DNA from: Methanospirillum hungatei
GTDB taxonomy: Archaea; Halobacteriota; Methanomicrobia; Methanomicrobiales; Methanospirillaceae
DNA length: 64,000 nt
NCBI RefSeq assembly: GCF_019263745.1
Contig: NZ_CP077107.1
Coordinates: 248,001-312,000, forward strand
Reading direction: 5' to 3'
This document shows positions 45,060 to 54,223 of the stretch, one piece after another. Position numbers and translations under genes: made by a program. Each line of letters opens with the position of its first letter. Position 1 is the first letter of the stretch. The notes below the pieces were generated by a model. The model saw only the letters and a list, made by a program, of their open reading frames with translations. It was not told the origin of the DNA and made no database searches.

Positions 45060-46571
45060 TCAGGCTCCTATCGCATTCACATCTAAAACATCGAGCATCG
45101 ATTGATCAAGCATATACCCACGTAACCGATCCCGGTTCCCTCGAAGAGATTCTATACTGTTAATACCAGCTGCTCCCATGAGTTCTGCTAGTTCTAATGT
45201 CCAGGCATCAATGAGATTTTTCACATTGTTTGCTGCCTCATCAGGATTCAATCGGGTAACCAGATCTGGCCGCTGGGTTGCGATACCCCATGAACATAGT
45301 CCACGATAACAGGTTCCACATACTCTGCATCCCATTGCAACAAGAGCTGCAGTACCGATATATACAGCATCAGCACCCAGACAAATGGCCTTCGCAACAT
45401 CGGCACTTTGCCTTATTCCTCCGGAAGCGATGATTGACACCTCATTTCTGATCCCTTGTTTTCGTAATTTCGCATCTACAGCGGCTACTGCAGCTTCGAT
45501 TGGAATACCTACATGGTCTCTGAAAACGGATGGTGCTGCTCCAGTGCCTCCCCTGAATCCATCAATGACTACAGCATCTGCTCCAGACCGGGCAATACCA
45601 GCAGCAATTGCAGCAACATTATGAACGGCAGCGATTTTTACAAAAACTGGTTTTTTCCATTCAGTTGCTTCTTTTAAACTAAGAACTAACTGCTTGAGAT
45701 CCTCTATTGAATATATATCATGATGAGGAGCCGGACTAATAGCATCACTTCCTTCTGGAATCATTCGGGTACAAGAGACATCGGCACAAACTTTTTCACC
45801 TGGAAGATGTCCGCCTATTCCTGGTTTTGCTCCTTGACCTATTTTAATTTCAATAGCCGCTCCACGTTCAAGGTAATTTACATCAACTCCGAATCGTCCT
45901 GATGCTACCTGAACGATCATATTATTTTGGTACGGATACAGAGCTTCGTGAAGTCCACCCTCACCAGTTCCCATAAATGTTCCAATCTCTGAAACAGCTT
46001 TTGCCATTGCTTTATGGGCATTCAGGGATATCGCACCATAACTCATATGACCAATCATTATGGGAGTTTCAAGTTTGAGATTTGGAACAAGTTCTGTAAC
46101 AAGGCTTGTATCTTCCTCCGGAGTCTGAATGAATTCTAATTGTTTTGGCTTTTTTCCGATGTATGTACGAAGTTCCATCGGCTCTCGGAGGGGATCAATG
46201 GAAGGATTTGTAACCTGACAGGCATCAAGAACCAGGTGATCGAAAAGAATGGGATATTGTCCTGCATTCCCCATACCTCCCAGGAGAATTTTGCCACTTT
46301 CAGCTTGTTTAAAGATATTTTCTTTTATTTGTGCAGTCCAGACTGGATGAGACCGGTAATCACAGGGACGTTCCTTTATGGATATTGCATCACGGGGACA
46401 TTGCGAAATACATCGATGACATGCAACACAATTCCGGGTATTGGTAATAATCCCTTCAGGTTCCATCCTGAAGACATTGTATGAACAATTTTCCACGCAC
46501 CGTCCACAGAGCATACACTGATTTTTATCCACAACAACCTGGAACTTTGTCGGGCGTGAACCAATTATCAT
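45060..46571 (-). CDS. Glutamate synthase FMN-binding catalytic subunit
   Basis: This 503-residue protein makes glutamate from 2-oxoglutarate and ammonia delivered from glutamine. It has two N-terminal 4Fe-4S motifs (CMLCGRCVENCSYNVF and CVACHRCISQCP), then the TIM-barrel with the FMN and 2-oxoglutarate sites (GEGGLHEALYPY, KIGQGAKPGIGGHLPG, IASGGIRQSADVAK) and the 3Fe-4S Cys set CRVCGTCYRGLC. The ferredoxin-like domain fits an FeS electron path from the FrhB-like subunit. It overlaps the GATase gene by 4 bases. Confidence 0.94.
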   Translation of the reverse strand: MIIGSRPTKFQVVVDKNQCMLCGRCVENCSYNVFRMEPEGIITNTRNCVACHRCISQCPRDAISIKERPCDYRSHPVWTAQIKENIFKQAESGKILLGGMGNAGQYPILFDHLVLDACQVTNPSIDPLREPMELRTYIGKKPKQLEFIQTPEEDTSLVTELVPNLKLETPIMIGHMSYGAISLNAHKAMAKAVSEIGTFMGTGEGGLHEALYPYQNNMIVQVASGRFGVDVNYLERGAAIEIKIGQGAKPGIGGHLPGEKVCADVSCTRMIPEGSDAISPAPHHDIYSIEDLKQLVLSLKEATEWKKPVFVKIAAVHNVAAIAAGIARSGADAVVIDGFRGGTGAAPSVFRDHVGIPIEAAVAAVDAKLRKQGIRNEVSIIASGGIRQSADVAKAICLGADAVYIGTAALVAMGCRVCGTCYRGLCSWGIATQRPDLVTRLNPDEAANNVKNLIDAWTLELAELMGAAGINSIESLRGNRDRLRGYMLDQSMLDVLDVNAIGA

Positions 46572-47620
46572 GTTACAGTCCTCCCAACAATTGGATGACC
46601 CGCTTTCGGCATGTATATTCGGCTGATTGCTGAATCAATTGTTCTGATAGCCGCTTCTTCACTGGATATGAATATCCGGTTATCATGTTCGCCAATAACT
46701 AAAGGTCTGAGTTTGATCCGGTCAGAAAATCCAACAATTGAATCTGGAGAAGCCACAGCGATTGCAAATGGTCCATTCATCATTGCTGACCCATAAGTCA
46801 GTCTAAGTGCTGTTGTAAATTTTTGCTCATTTTCAGGCATTCTTTCTATTTCTTCCCAGAAAGGAGGAGCAAGAGCCCGAACAGCAAGCTCCTGGGTAAG
46901 GCCATGTCTTCGTACAAGGAGGTCCATCAAATATGCAACAACTTCAGTATCGGTGTACATCGTACAGTCATAACCGAAACTTTCAATATAACGCCTGTTA
47001 GTTCCGTATGAAGTTATTTCACCATTATGGACCACACTCCAGTTCAGAAGGTTAAATGGATGTGCTCCTCCCCACCACCCGGGAGTATTTGTCGGATATC
47101 GATTATGTGCAAGCCAAAGATAGCCTTCATATTTTTCAACACGATAAAAATCAGCAACCTCTTCAGGCCAACCTGATGCCTTAAAAACTCCAATATTTTT
47201 TCCTGATGAGAAAACAAGCGCACCTTTGATAGATTTGTTCACTTCCATCACGATATGTTTTACAATCTCATCATCCGGAGTTTTACTACGTTGCATGAGC
47301 CGCGTTTTAGGACGGAAAAAGTATCTCCAGGGAGTATGGATTTTAGTGATACCATTCTGTTCCCATGTTGGGATTTCTTCGTCATGTTCAATCATTCCCC
47401 ATGTTTCCAGGAGATCTTCTACCTGGGTTTTTGGCTCAACCAGGTTGTCATAAAAAACATGGATAGCATATAGATCTGCATAATCCGGGTATACTCCGTA
47501 TGCTGCATATCCGGCGCCTTCACCACTTCCGCGCTCGTCCATTATCGAGAGTGCGTCTCTTATGGAAGAACCATCCATGAGCTCACGCTGTTTATCTATT
47601 ACACCAATAATTCCACACAT
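46568..47620 (-). CDS. Glutamate synthase class II glutamine amidotransferase subunit
   Basis: The protein of 350 residues hydrolyses glutamine and passes ammonia to the FMN subunit. It begins MCGIIGV, so after Met removal the catalytic Cys is N-terminal as required for Ntn-hydrolases; LWLAHNRYPTNTPG and VVHNGEITSYGTNR are the glutamine-site motifs. I therefore use ATG 47620 and discard the 22-residue extension in the frame. It is the first gene of the glutamate synthase operon; a TATA box at 47711-47719 and a palindrome at 47670-47683 lie upstream. Confidence 0.93.
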   Translation of the reverse strand: MCGIIGVIDKQRELMDGSSIRDALSIMDERGSGEGAGYAAYGVYPDYADLYAIHVFYDNLVEPKTQVEDLLETWGMIEHDEEIPTWEQNGITKIHTPWRYFFRPKTRLMQRSKTPDDEIVKHIVMEVNKSIKGALVFSSGKNIGVFKASGWPEEVADFYRVEKYEGYLWLAHNRYPTNTPGWWGGAHPFNLLNWSVVHNGEITSYGTNRRYIESFGYDCTMYTDTEVVAYLMDLLVRRHGLTQELAVRALAPPFWEEIERMPENEQKFTTALRLTYGSAMMNGPFAIAVASPDSIVGFSDRIKLRPLVIGEHDNRIFISSEEAAIRTIDSAISRIYMPKAGHPIVGRTVT

Positions 47621-47669
47621 ATCATCACATAAGCCATATTGGCAGGTATTATCAGGCAACGAACATGAT

Positions 47670-47683
47670 CCGGATAAATCCGG
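47670..47683. promoter_or_regulatory. Palindrome in the leader of the glutamate synthase operon
   Basis: CCGGAT aa ATCCGG is a 6-base inverted repeat with a 2-base spacer, 50 bases before the GATase start and about 30 bases downstream of the TATA box, just after the predicted start site. This is a good position for a repressor. It does not match the NrpR operators I know. Confidence 0.45.
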
Positions 47684-47710
47684 CATGGAAGCTTACTGCT
47701 TGTACGATTC

Positions 47711-47719
47711 ATATAAGCT
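47711..47719 (-). promoter_or_regulatory. TATA box of the glutamate synthase operon
   Basis: On the minus strand the sequence AAGCTTATATGAATC holds a TATA box that would start transcription near 47690. An AGAAG cgc CTTCT hairpin lies further upstream at 47750-47762. Confidence 0.5.
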
Positions 47720-47887
47720 TTTCATCTTTATTAACCTGACCGCAATAGGAGAAGCGCCTTCTGACTAATAATTCTAAATTATTAAAAAAATCAAAAAATA
47801 TCTTTTTATTTACAATATTGAGAAATAATTTATGATGATCATCAATGAATAGCAAAAGAAAAAATTTTTTATTAGCTTTCTCTGAAA

Positions 47888-47902
47888 GAGCTATATTTAA
47901 AT
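47888..47902 (+). promoter_or_regulatory. TATA box of glnA
   Basis: The stretch gagctatatttaaat lies about 25-39 bases upstream of ATG 47927, so glnA probably has a very short leader. A small CTTTC/GAAAG hairpin (about 47876-47888) sits directly upstream of the box. Confidence 0.5.
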
Positions 47903-47926
47903 TCAAATAGGTAGAAGTATGTTTCA

Positions 47927-49258
47927 ATGTCTGATGCAAAGGTCAGCGAAATGCTCGCACGGATAAAGGCGGATAATGTAAAATTTGTTCGCCTGCAGTT
48001 CAATGATATCCTCGGCATCCCCAAGAATGTGGCAATCCCGGTCATCCAGGTTGAGAAGGCCCTTACTGAAGGCATCTGGATTGATGGTTCCTCAATCGAA
48101 GGTTTTGCTCGAATTGATGAATCTGATATGATTCTGAAACCGGATATGGATACATACCAGATTCTTCCATGGAGACCGGCAGATAAACGTGTAGCCCGGT
48201 TTATATGTGATGTATACACGTATGGTAACAAACCATTTGAAGGTGATCCGCGATCAGTATTAAAGAAAAATCTTGATGAGGCAGCAAAATTAGGATATAC
48301 CTTTAATTGTGGTCCAGAACTCGAATTTTTTGTATTTAAGAGAGATGCTAATGGTCAGGCCACTACGGAATTTGTCGACCATGGTGGGTATTTTGACCTT
48401 GCACCAAGTGATGCTGCAGAGGACCTCAGAAGAGAAATTGTTCTTGCTCTTACCGAAATGGGCTTTGAAATTGAGGCTTCTCACCATGAAGTTGCAGATT
48501 CTCAACATGAGATAGACTTTAAATATGGAGAAGCACTTTCTGTTGCAGATAAAGTAATTACTTTTAAATTTGCAGCAAAAACTCTTGCTCTCATGAACGG
48601 GATGCATGCAACCTTTATGGCAAAACCAATCGGAAGAATCAATGGTACTGGTATGCATACCCACGGATCATTGAGTAAAGACGGTAAGAACGTGTTCTTT
48701 GATCCGAATGCAGAGAATCAGCTATCCGATGTCATGCTCTATTATATTGGCGGTCTGATGAAGCATGCAAAAGCACTTGCTCGTCTTGGAAATCCAACCA
48801 TCAATTCATACAAACGTTTAGTTCCCGGCTATGAAGCTCCGGTATATATTACCTGGAGTGCTGCAAACCGATCTGCCATGATTCGTGTTCCTGCTGCTCG
48901 TGGAAATAGTACTCGTGCAGAACTGAGAAGTCCTGATCCAACCTGTAATCCGTATCTTCTCTTTGCTGGAATGATCGCGGCAGGACTTGACGGTATTAAA
49001 AATAAGATCCTCCCTCCACCAGCAACTGATGTAAATATTTACCATTTAAGCGATGAAGAGAGAAAGAAACGTGGTATTGAGATGCTTCCAGGCTCCCTTA
49101 TTGAAGCAAATGATGAACTCTTGAAAGATAAGGTAATTTGTGATGCGTTAGGTCCACATATTGTTGAGAATTTAACAAAGATTGCCATTGCTGAAAATGA
49201 TGAGTTCCGTCTGACCGTTCATCCCTGGGAAGTTGAACGGTACATCAATAATTTCTAA
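47927..49258 (+). CDS. glnA: Glutamine synthetase type I
   Basis: GlnA makes glutamine from glutamate, ammonia and ATP. The 443-residue protein has IWIDGSSIEGFARIDESDM, the metal-binding GPELEFFVF and EASHHEVADSQHEIDF, NGMHATFMAKP, and the ATP-site AANRSAMIRVP motif. The C-terminal region lacks the usual adenylylation Tyr loop, as in the GSI-alpha group. It diverges from the glutamate synthase operon, so the shared 306-base gap probably co-regulates both ammonia-assimilation steps. Confidence 0.95.
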   Translation: MSDAKVSEMLARIKADNVKFVRLQFNDILGIPKNVAIPVIQVEKALTEGIWIDGSSIEGFARIDESDMILKPDMDTYQILPWRPADKRVARFICDVYTYGNKPFEGDPRSVLKKNLDEAAKLGYTFNCGPELEFFVFKRDANGQATTEFVDHGGYFDLAPSDAAEDLRREIVLALTEMGFEIEASHHEVADSQHEIDFKYGEALSVADKVITFKFAAKTLALMNGMHATFMAKPIGRINGTGMHTHGSLSKDGKNVFFDPNAENQLSDVMLYYIGGLMKHAKALARLGNPTINSYKRLVPGYEAPVYITWSAANRSAMIRVPAARGNSTRAELRSPDPTCNPYLLFAGMIAAGLDGIKNKILPPPATDVNIYHLSDEERKKRGIEMLPGSLIEANDELLKDKVICDALGPHIVENLTKIAIAENDEFRLTVHPWEVERYINNF

Positions 49259-49318
49259 TTTTCCCTCTTTTTTCCAAATATATTGATAACTCCTTATAGT
49301 TTCTGATTTAATGAATAT

Positions 49319-50236
49319 ATGATGAAAATTCCAAGAGAACAGGTATGCGTTCTGATTCCTACTCTTAATGAAGAACCTACTATTGGCATAATCATCCTTA
49401 AATTTCTTGAAATCGGATATTCAGATATTCTGGTAATTGATGGGAATAGTATAGATAAAACCAGAGAGATAGCCTCTGCATCTGGTGCCACAGTAATCGT
49501 GCAAGAAGGAAAAGGGAAAGGATCTGCTTTTATTCAAGCAATAAAGCATATCAAAAAACCGTATATTATCTTAATAGACGGAGACAATACCTATGATCCT
49601 GAACAGGCAGATGCATTAATCAGTCCTCTATTATCCGGATATGATCAGACAATTGGGAACCGTCTATGTGGTACCAATACTTCCGCTTTTCATCGGTTAA
49701 ACCTATTAGGAAACCGAATATTAAACTGGCTATTTAAGGTAAGTCATGGGCGGTACTTGTACGATATATTAACTGGATATCGTGCTTTTACTCTTGAGTC
49801 GTTACAGAGAATGCGCCTTTATGAAGAAGGTTTTGGTATTGAAACTGAAATTTCTGCTGAAGCGGTTCGGAACGATGATCGCGTTGCCATAATTCCGGTG
49901 ACATACGGAGAGCGGGTAGGAAGCGATACTAAACTTGATCCCATTCATGATGGTTTGAAAATTGGACGAACAATTTACCGGTTAGCAAAACTAAACAACC
50001 CTCTCTTTTATTTTGGAATTATTGGATTGTCATTTCTCATCGCTGGTGGAGTTATTGGAATATATATAATCATTGACTGGCTCAAAAACATAGATCATAT
50101 ACCTTTGACAATATTGGCTGTTACGCTCATTATTGTTGGAGTTCAAATTATAATGTTTGGTATTCAATCAGACATTCAACTTGCAAATCAGCGTGAATTT
50201 CTTCATGAAGTGAGAAAACTTCGCAAAGAACGATAA
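49319..50236 (+). CDS. Family 2 glycosyltransferase, AglJ/dolichyl-phosphate type
   Basis: The 305-residue protein has a GT2 catalytic domain (CVLIPTLNEEPTIG, VIDGNSIDKT, ILIDGDNTYDPEQ, GIETEISAEA) and two C-terminal membrane helices (about residues 218-240 and 250-273). It closely resembles AglJ-type transferases that place the first sugar on dolichol phosphate in archaeal N-glycosylation. It fits with the cis-prenyltransferase genes that could make that lipid. No Shine-Dalgarno site is seen before the ATG; leaderless initiation is likely. Confidence 0.85.
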   Translation: MMKIPREQVCVLIPTLNEEPTIGIIILKFLEIGYSDILVIDGNSIDKTREIASASGATVIVQEGKGKGSAFIQAIKHIKKPYIILIDGDNTYDPEQADALISPLLSGYDQTIGNRLCGTNTSAFHRLNLLGNRILNWLFKVSHGRYLYDILTGYRAFTLESLQRMRLYEEGFGIETEISAEAVRNDDRVAIIPVTYGERVGSDTKLDPIHDGLKIGRTIYRLAKLNNPLFYFGIIGLSFLIAGGVIGIYIIIDWLKNIDHIPLTILAVTLIIVGVQIIMFGIQSDIQLANQREFLHEVRKLRKER

Positions 50237-50295
50237 ATAGATAATATATATTGTAACCTTTATCTAATATAATAAATAATATTTATAATGCAGCT

Positions 50296-50366
50296 GCGGT
50301 AATAGTCTAGCGGCAGGACAGGGGCTTCCCAAGCCCTTAGCCCGGGTTCGATCCCCGGTTACCGCA
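50296..50366 (+). tRNA. tRNA-Gly (CCC)
   Basis: The acceptor stem GCGGTAA (50296-50302) pairs with TTACCGC (50359-50365), with A as discriminator. The anticodon loop TTCCCAA gives CCC, and the T arm is CCGGG TTCGATC CCCGG. CCA is not encoded. A TATA-like stretch (atatttataat) lies upstream. The 71-base gene has no intron. Confidence 0.95.
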
Positions 50367-50574
50367 TAGAATCAATTGTATAATCTAATAAAATTCTTCT
50401 CAGAGGTTTTTCTTTTATGATATCAAAGAATATTTGATATCCTTTATCATTTTTTTATTATATTCTAAATTACAGAGATTCATTGCATTAAATCAGCTAG
50501 GGATGAAAGACTTCTGTTACGTTGTACCTATTTCTGGATAGAAAATATAGTATTTGGGAGGAACGGATTTTGTC

Positions 50575-51054
50575 ATGAATAAAAAATGGTTCACGATTTT
50601 CGGTATCGGACTTATCTTCGGAGCTATGATTATCGCCGGATTACTCCTATTAAATTCGGCGAAACATGAAACACCTCCAACAGAAAAAGATGTGAGAAAT
50701 ATTTCAATTGGCATCAGAAATATATCACAATCAAAAGATAGTACTGGTTTGTCTATTATTACGTATTCTCTTATTACCTCTCCATTTCAGTATGATGATC
50801 TTATACTTGTAAAAATAAACGTTAAAAATGAAGATAATAATGAGTTATATCATTCTTTTTCTGAAAAAGAAATAGGTGATCACATATTACTTGCTAATGA
50901 TAAAGATGAAACAGAAATTTCATTGTCATTTTCTTTAGAAAAACCCTTTCCCAAAACAAGTTTTATTCACCAACTATCATTTATATCAAATGGAAGAGCA
51001 ATACTTCCATTTACAATTGAAGGAGGAGAAATTTCTACTGAAAATTTAACATGA
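50575..51054 (+). CDS. Membrane-anchored hypothetical protein
   Basis: The 159-residue protein begins with a basic residue pair and one hydrophobic helix (about residues 5-26), then an extracytoplasmic-like beta-rich domain with many Ser/Thr/Asn. It may be a lipoprotein-like or type II anchored protein. I do not recognise a domain. I use ATG 50575, though the gggagg motif lies about 13 bases upstream. It converges with a small HTH regulator gene. Confidence 0.6.
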   Translation: MNKKWFTIFGIGLIFGAMIIAGLLLLNSAKHETPPTEKDVRNISIGIRNISQSKDSTGLSIITYSLITSPFQYDDLILVKINVKNEDNNELYHSFSEKEIGDHILLANDKDETEISLSFSLEKPFPKTSFIHQLSFISNGRAILPFTIEGGEISTENLT

Positions 51055-51056
51055 AA

Positions 51057-51449
51057 TCAATAGGGTTTATTTTCTTTAATAATTTTTTTTACTCGTTCGA
51101 TTTCTTTCATTTTTCTGTTATAGTCATCTGAAACTTCCTGTATTATTTCTTGAAAAATCTCTTCAGGGTCTTTACATATTTGAAATATTTTTACTGGTCT
51201 TCCTTTCTTCTCCATGAGATGACGGACAACATCAATCCATCCTTTCTTCATAAGGTCAGTAAGAGCAAGACTCACTTCTGGTTGACGCAGGCTAGTAAAC
51301 TTTTCAATATCTCGAGAAGTTAGTTCTGCATTCATGAGCATAAATACGAGAACACGAGCACAATTCTTTTTGAGTCCAATATCCCAAAATAATTTTGCTA
51401 ATATTTCATCGTCATTTGTTAACTGCTGAATGGATTCTGTTATTACCAT
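51057..51449 (-). CDS. Winged-helix transcriptional regulator
   Basis: The 130-residue protein has an N-terminal winged helix-turn-helix: CARVLVFMLMNAELTSRDIE, the recognition-like TSLRQPEVSLALTDLMKKGW, then a wing with KKGRPVKIF. A charged C-terminal helix (SDDYNRKMKEIERVKKII) could mediate dimers. It is of the MarR/TrmB-like archaeal type that lacks a ligand domain. The target is unknown; it borders the accessory region to the right and may control a gene there or itself. Confidence 0.75.
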   Translation of the reverse strand: MVITESIQQLTNDDEILAKLFWDIGLKKNCARVLVFMLMNAELTSRDIEKFTSLRQPEVSLALTDLMKKGWIDVVRHLMEKKGRPVKIFQICKDPEEIFQEIIQEVSDDYNRKMKEIERVKKIIKENKPY

Positions 51450-52141
51450 AAATGTCTTACATAATATATCCTGAATAATATATGAGAAAGATCATGAAAC
51501 TAGGTGAAATACAAAATGCTTTAAAAAGGATTACGTATGAATTTATCTTATTCTATAAATTTCGCAGAGAAGAAGATCTTATTTAAAAAAATCTTATACT
51601 TTATTATTTTTATTTAAAGCCTTTCATAATTAAGTGGAATAAATCTTTTTTGTAAATTTTGTATTTAATCATATTGGTTAATGGATTATTATATCTACGC
51701 TATTTTATGAAATTCATATCGTTGAAATTTTAGAAAATCGTTCTCTCGAGTATAATTTTTTAAATATAGAGAAATTCATTGTCTGATGCATTCTATTATT
51801 TGAATTATTTGATGGGAAATATCCATACAGACATGAAGGGAAATATCATGGAAAATTATTGTTTATATTGGTGATAATATAGAGAAAGATTATATCCATT
51901 GACCCAAAACTCATATAAATCTCACATTATATTGTAATCACCATATGTCCTTTTTGTGTAATTTCAATAGATATAAGCGATTATTATCAGTGTCTGACAT
52001 TTTAGGAATAATTTTCATTCATATTATGGATTTATGAATCATTTGCTTTTATATTTGAAATGTCAGAAAAATGAAAGAATCAAATATTTGGTTAACAATA
52101 ATAAAAAACGGATAATTTTTCTAAGTTATTTTAATATATTT
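51450..52141. other. AT-rich non-coding stretch left of the insertion sequence
   Basis: About 690 bases without an open frame of useful length. It is very AT-rich and contains a repeated gggaaatatc (around 51831 and 51839-51849) and a 9-base inverted repeat near its right end (51994-52066). The IS-like element starts at 52142. It may be a decayed region; I see no tRNA-like or other RNA gene. Confidence 0.5.
51994..52066. repeat. 9-base inverted repeat in AT-rich gap
   Basis: CTGACATTT (51994-52002) and AAATGTCAG (52058-52066) are perfectly complementary with 55 bases between. They could be ends of a small decayed element or a structured RNA. There is no encoded protein inside. Confidence 0.35.
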
Positions 52142-52161
52142 TTTTGTAACTATTCAGCCGG
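52142..52161 (+). repeat. Left terminal inverted repeat of IS66-type element
   Basis: The 20-base terminus matches the right end at 53759-53778 in inverted orientation except for one position (C here, T on the other end). Confidence 0.8.
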
Positions 52162-52278
52162 TCTCAGCGCCCTTATCCCGTCCATCTGAAAACCTACTCT
52201 AATATTAGTCCTCTTCTTCTAAAAATTCATTTTTACCGAAAGATCTTTTTATAATGACTATTAACGTTAAATTATCAA

Positions 52279-53757
52279 ATGGACTTTCCAGAAGAACTCA
52301 AAGCCAAAATACTTGAATGTCCTCCTGAAGTAATTGCATATATTGTTCACCTACATGAAAGAATTGATCAATTAGAATCCAGAGTCAAAGAACTCGAATC
52401 CAGGCTAAACCTCAATAGTCGAAATAGCGGAAAACCACCATCTTCTGATGGGTATGCTAAAAAGAATCGAAATAAATCAGATTCTCGAAAGAAATATCCG
52501 GGAGGTCAACCCGGCCATAAAGGGACAACCTTAAGGCAGAGTCCTCATCCAGATCATATCGAATATCATAAACCTCATGAATGCTCCAAATGTGGACATA
52601 GCCTTGTTTCTGGAAAAATACTCGGCATTGAAAAAAGACAGGTTTTTGATCTTCCCCCTCCTCCCACAATCGAGATAACAGAACATCAGTCTTTCACTAT
52701 CTGCTGTCCTCATTGTGGTTTAAAAACATCAGGGGATTTTCCCGAAGATGTTACACATCCAGTTCAATATGGATCCAGAGTCAAATCTTATCTGACCTAT
52801 TTTTCTCATCATCAATTAATCCCTTATGAACGAGTAACTGAAATCTGCTCAGTTCTTTTCGGTTTTTCTGTTAGTCCTGGAACAATCGTAAATTTAACTC
52901 ACAATCTAGCGAAGAAATTACAATCATTTAAGGATGATATTGTAAACGTTCTTCAAAATGAGCCCGTAATCCATAATGATGAAACTGGAGTCAGAGTAGA
53001 AGGAAAACTTCATTGGCTTCATGTGACCTGTACTCCTAACCTAACTCATTATTCCCTTCAGAGAAAAAGAGGTAAAGAAGGAATGGATAATATTGGAATC
53101 CTTCCTGAATTTCATGGGATTAGTGTTCATGATTTCTGGGGTCCTTATCTTTCCTATTCCTGCGAACACAGTTTTTGTTGTGCTCATATTATCCGAGAAC
53201 TCATCCGGGTTGAAGAAGAAACCTCTCAAAAATGGCCTTATGATCTTATTGAGTTATTATTAGGGGCAAAAGAAAACAAAGAGATATTTCATGGAGTTGG
53301 GGTTCCTATTCCTCCAATCATTCGTACCAGTCTGATGGAGTCATACGATGAATTGATACAGATAGGACTGGATGAAAATCCTCCACCGGTTGTAGATGAA
53401 GTAAAAAGGGGCAGGAAGAAAAAGGGATTTGTACGAAACTTACTCGAAAGGCTAAAAGAGTGGAGAGAGAGTGTGTTGAGATTTATAAATGATCCTCTCG
53501 TTCCATTCGACAATAATCAGGCCGAGAGAGATATTCGTATGATGAAGGTAAAAATGAAAATATCAGGTGGATTTAGAAGCTTCGATACAGCCAGTGCGAT
53601 TGCTCTGATCAGAAGTTACATCTCAACTATAAGAAAAAATGGAATTAATGTTATTGAAGGAATTGTTTCAGCATTTCATAATTTTCCATGGTCACCAAAT
53701 AGAACCAAAGATATTAGTGGAGAGTCGTTACTCTCTCAAAATCTTGCATTAGCCTAA
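52279..53757 (+). CDS. IS66 family transposase (TnpC-like)
   Basis: The 492-residue protein has an N-terminal coiled coil (LHERIDQLESRVKELESRL), the RNSGKPPSSDG segment that is typical of IS66 transposases, two zinc-binding pairs (CSKCG and CCPHCG), and a DDE domain with Asp in VIHNDETGVRV (about 233), Asp in VHDFWGPY (about 284) and Glu in NNQAERDIRMMK (about 415). It is complete and may be active. Upstream, a TATA-like tttttataat lies about 30 bases before the ATG. Confidence 0.93.
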   Translation: MDFPEELKAKILECPPEVIAYIVHLHERIDQLESRVKELESRLNLNSRNSGKPPSSDGYAKKNRNKSDSRKKYPGGQPGHKGTTLRQSPHPDHIEYHKPHECSKCGHSLVSGKILGIEKRQVFDLPPPPTIEITEHQSFTICCPHCGLKTSGDFPEDVTHPVQYGSRVKSYLTYFSHHQLIPYERVTEICSVLFGFSVSPGTIVNLTHNLAKKLQSFKDDIVNVLQNEPVIHNDETGVRVEGKLHWLHVTCTPNLTHYSLQRKRGKEGMDNIGILPEFHGISVHDFWGPYLSYSCEHSFCCAHIIRELIRVEEETSQKWPYDLIELLLGAKENKEIFHGVGVPIPPIIRTSLMESYDELIQIGLDENPPPVVDEVKRGRKKKGFVRNLLERLKEWRESVLRFINDPLVPFDNNQAERDIRMMKVKMKISGGFRSFDTASAIALIRSYISTIRKNGINVIEGIVSAFHNFPWSPNRTKDISGESLLSQNLALA

Positions 53758-53758
53758 G

Positions 53759-53778
53759 CCGACTGAATAGTTACAAAA
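53759..53778 (-). repeat. Right terminal inverted repeat of IS66-type element
   Basis: The reverse complement of the left end at 52142-52161 with one mismatch. It overlaps the last bases after the transposase stop. Confidence 0.8.
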
Positions 53779-53796
53779 TTTATTAGAAAATAACAA

Positions 53797-54150
53797 TTGA
53801 ACAAACATCTAGTTGCTATAGAAAGTATTCGAAGAGAACTAGAGAGAAAATGCTCGAGTAATAATGAATTAAAAAAAATGGTTGATATTAGGAATTATAT
53901 CGCACACAGAAATTTTATACTGCATGATATTATTAAATTAGATGATATGGCATATCCCTATGATCCTAATAATACTCCAATCCAAAATCCAGAATATCAC
54001 ATGAATGTCGATGAATTTTTTAATTTAACAATAAAAGCCATGAGAAGTATTCGAAATATTATATTCTCTCTTTCATTTTATATTCAGTACAAAGAGAATA
54101 CGAAAATAGAGGGTACTAATGAGTACATACCAACAATGAAATGGGCATAG
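53797..54150 (+). pseudogene. HEPN-like fragment, 5' end lost at the IS junction
   Basis: The frame of 117 residues opens with TTG 18 bases after the IS end and has an in-frame stop at 53791. It contains MVDIRNYIAHRNFI, an R-x4-H motif as in HEPN nucleases, in a helical context. HEPN and Cthe_2314-like proteins are usually longer at the N-terminus, so the start is probably missing. I cannot find the lost part left of the insertion sequence. If intact it would be a HEPN protein with an unusual start. Confidence 0.5.
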
Positions 54151-54223
54151 TAATATGATAATTGTTTGATTGGACTGAAATAGTTGTGATTTTTTTCAAA
54201 AGTTGAATTTTTTATATCGATTT

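Larger units (their letters stand above)
52142..53778 (+). mobile_element. IS66-type insertion sequence with one gene
   Basis: About 1.64 kb bounded by inverted repeats, left TTTTGTAACTATTCAGCCGG (52142-52161) and right CCGACTGAATAGTTACAAAA (53759-53778), 19 of 20 bases complementary. It carries only a TnpC-like transposase (52279-53757), as in the single-gene ISBst12-like branch of IS66. I see no clear target-site duplication. It seems complete, as the transposase frame is intact. Confidence 0.85.

Noticed and set aside
52134-53786. Target-site duplication around the IS66-type element
   Set aside because: The eight bases flanking each end differ in every alignment of the ends that I tried.
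53797-54150. HEPN/MNT toxin-antitoxin pair
   Set aside because: No nucleotidyltransferase gene adjoins and the HEPN frame lacks its start.
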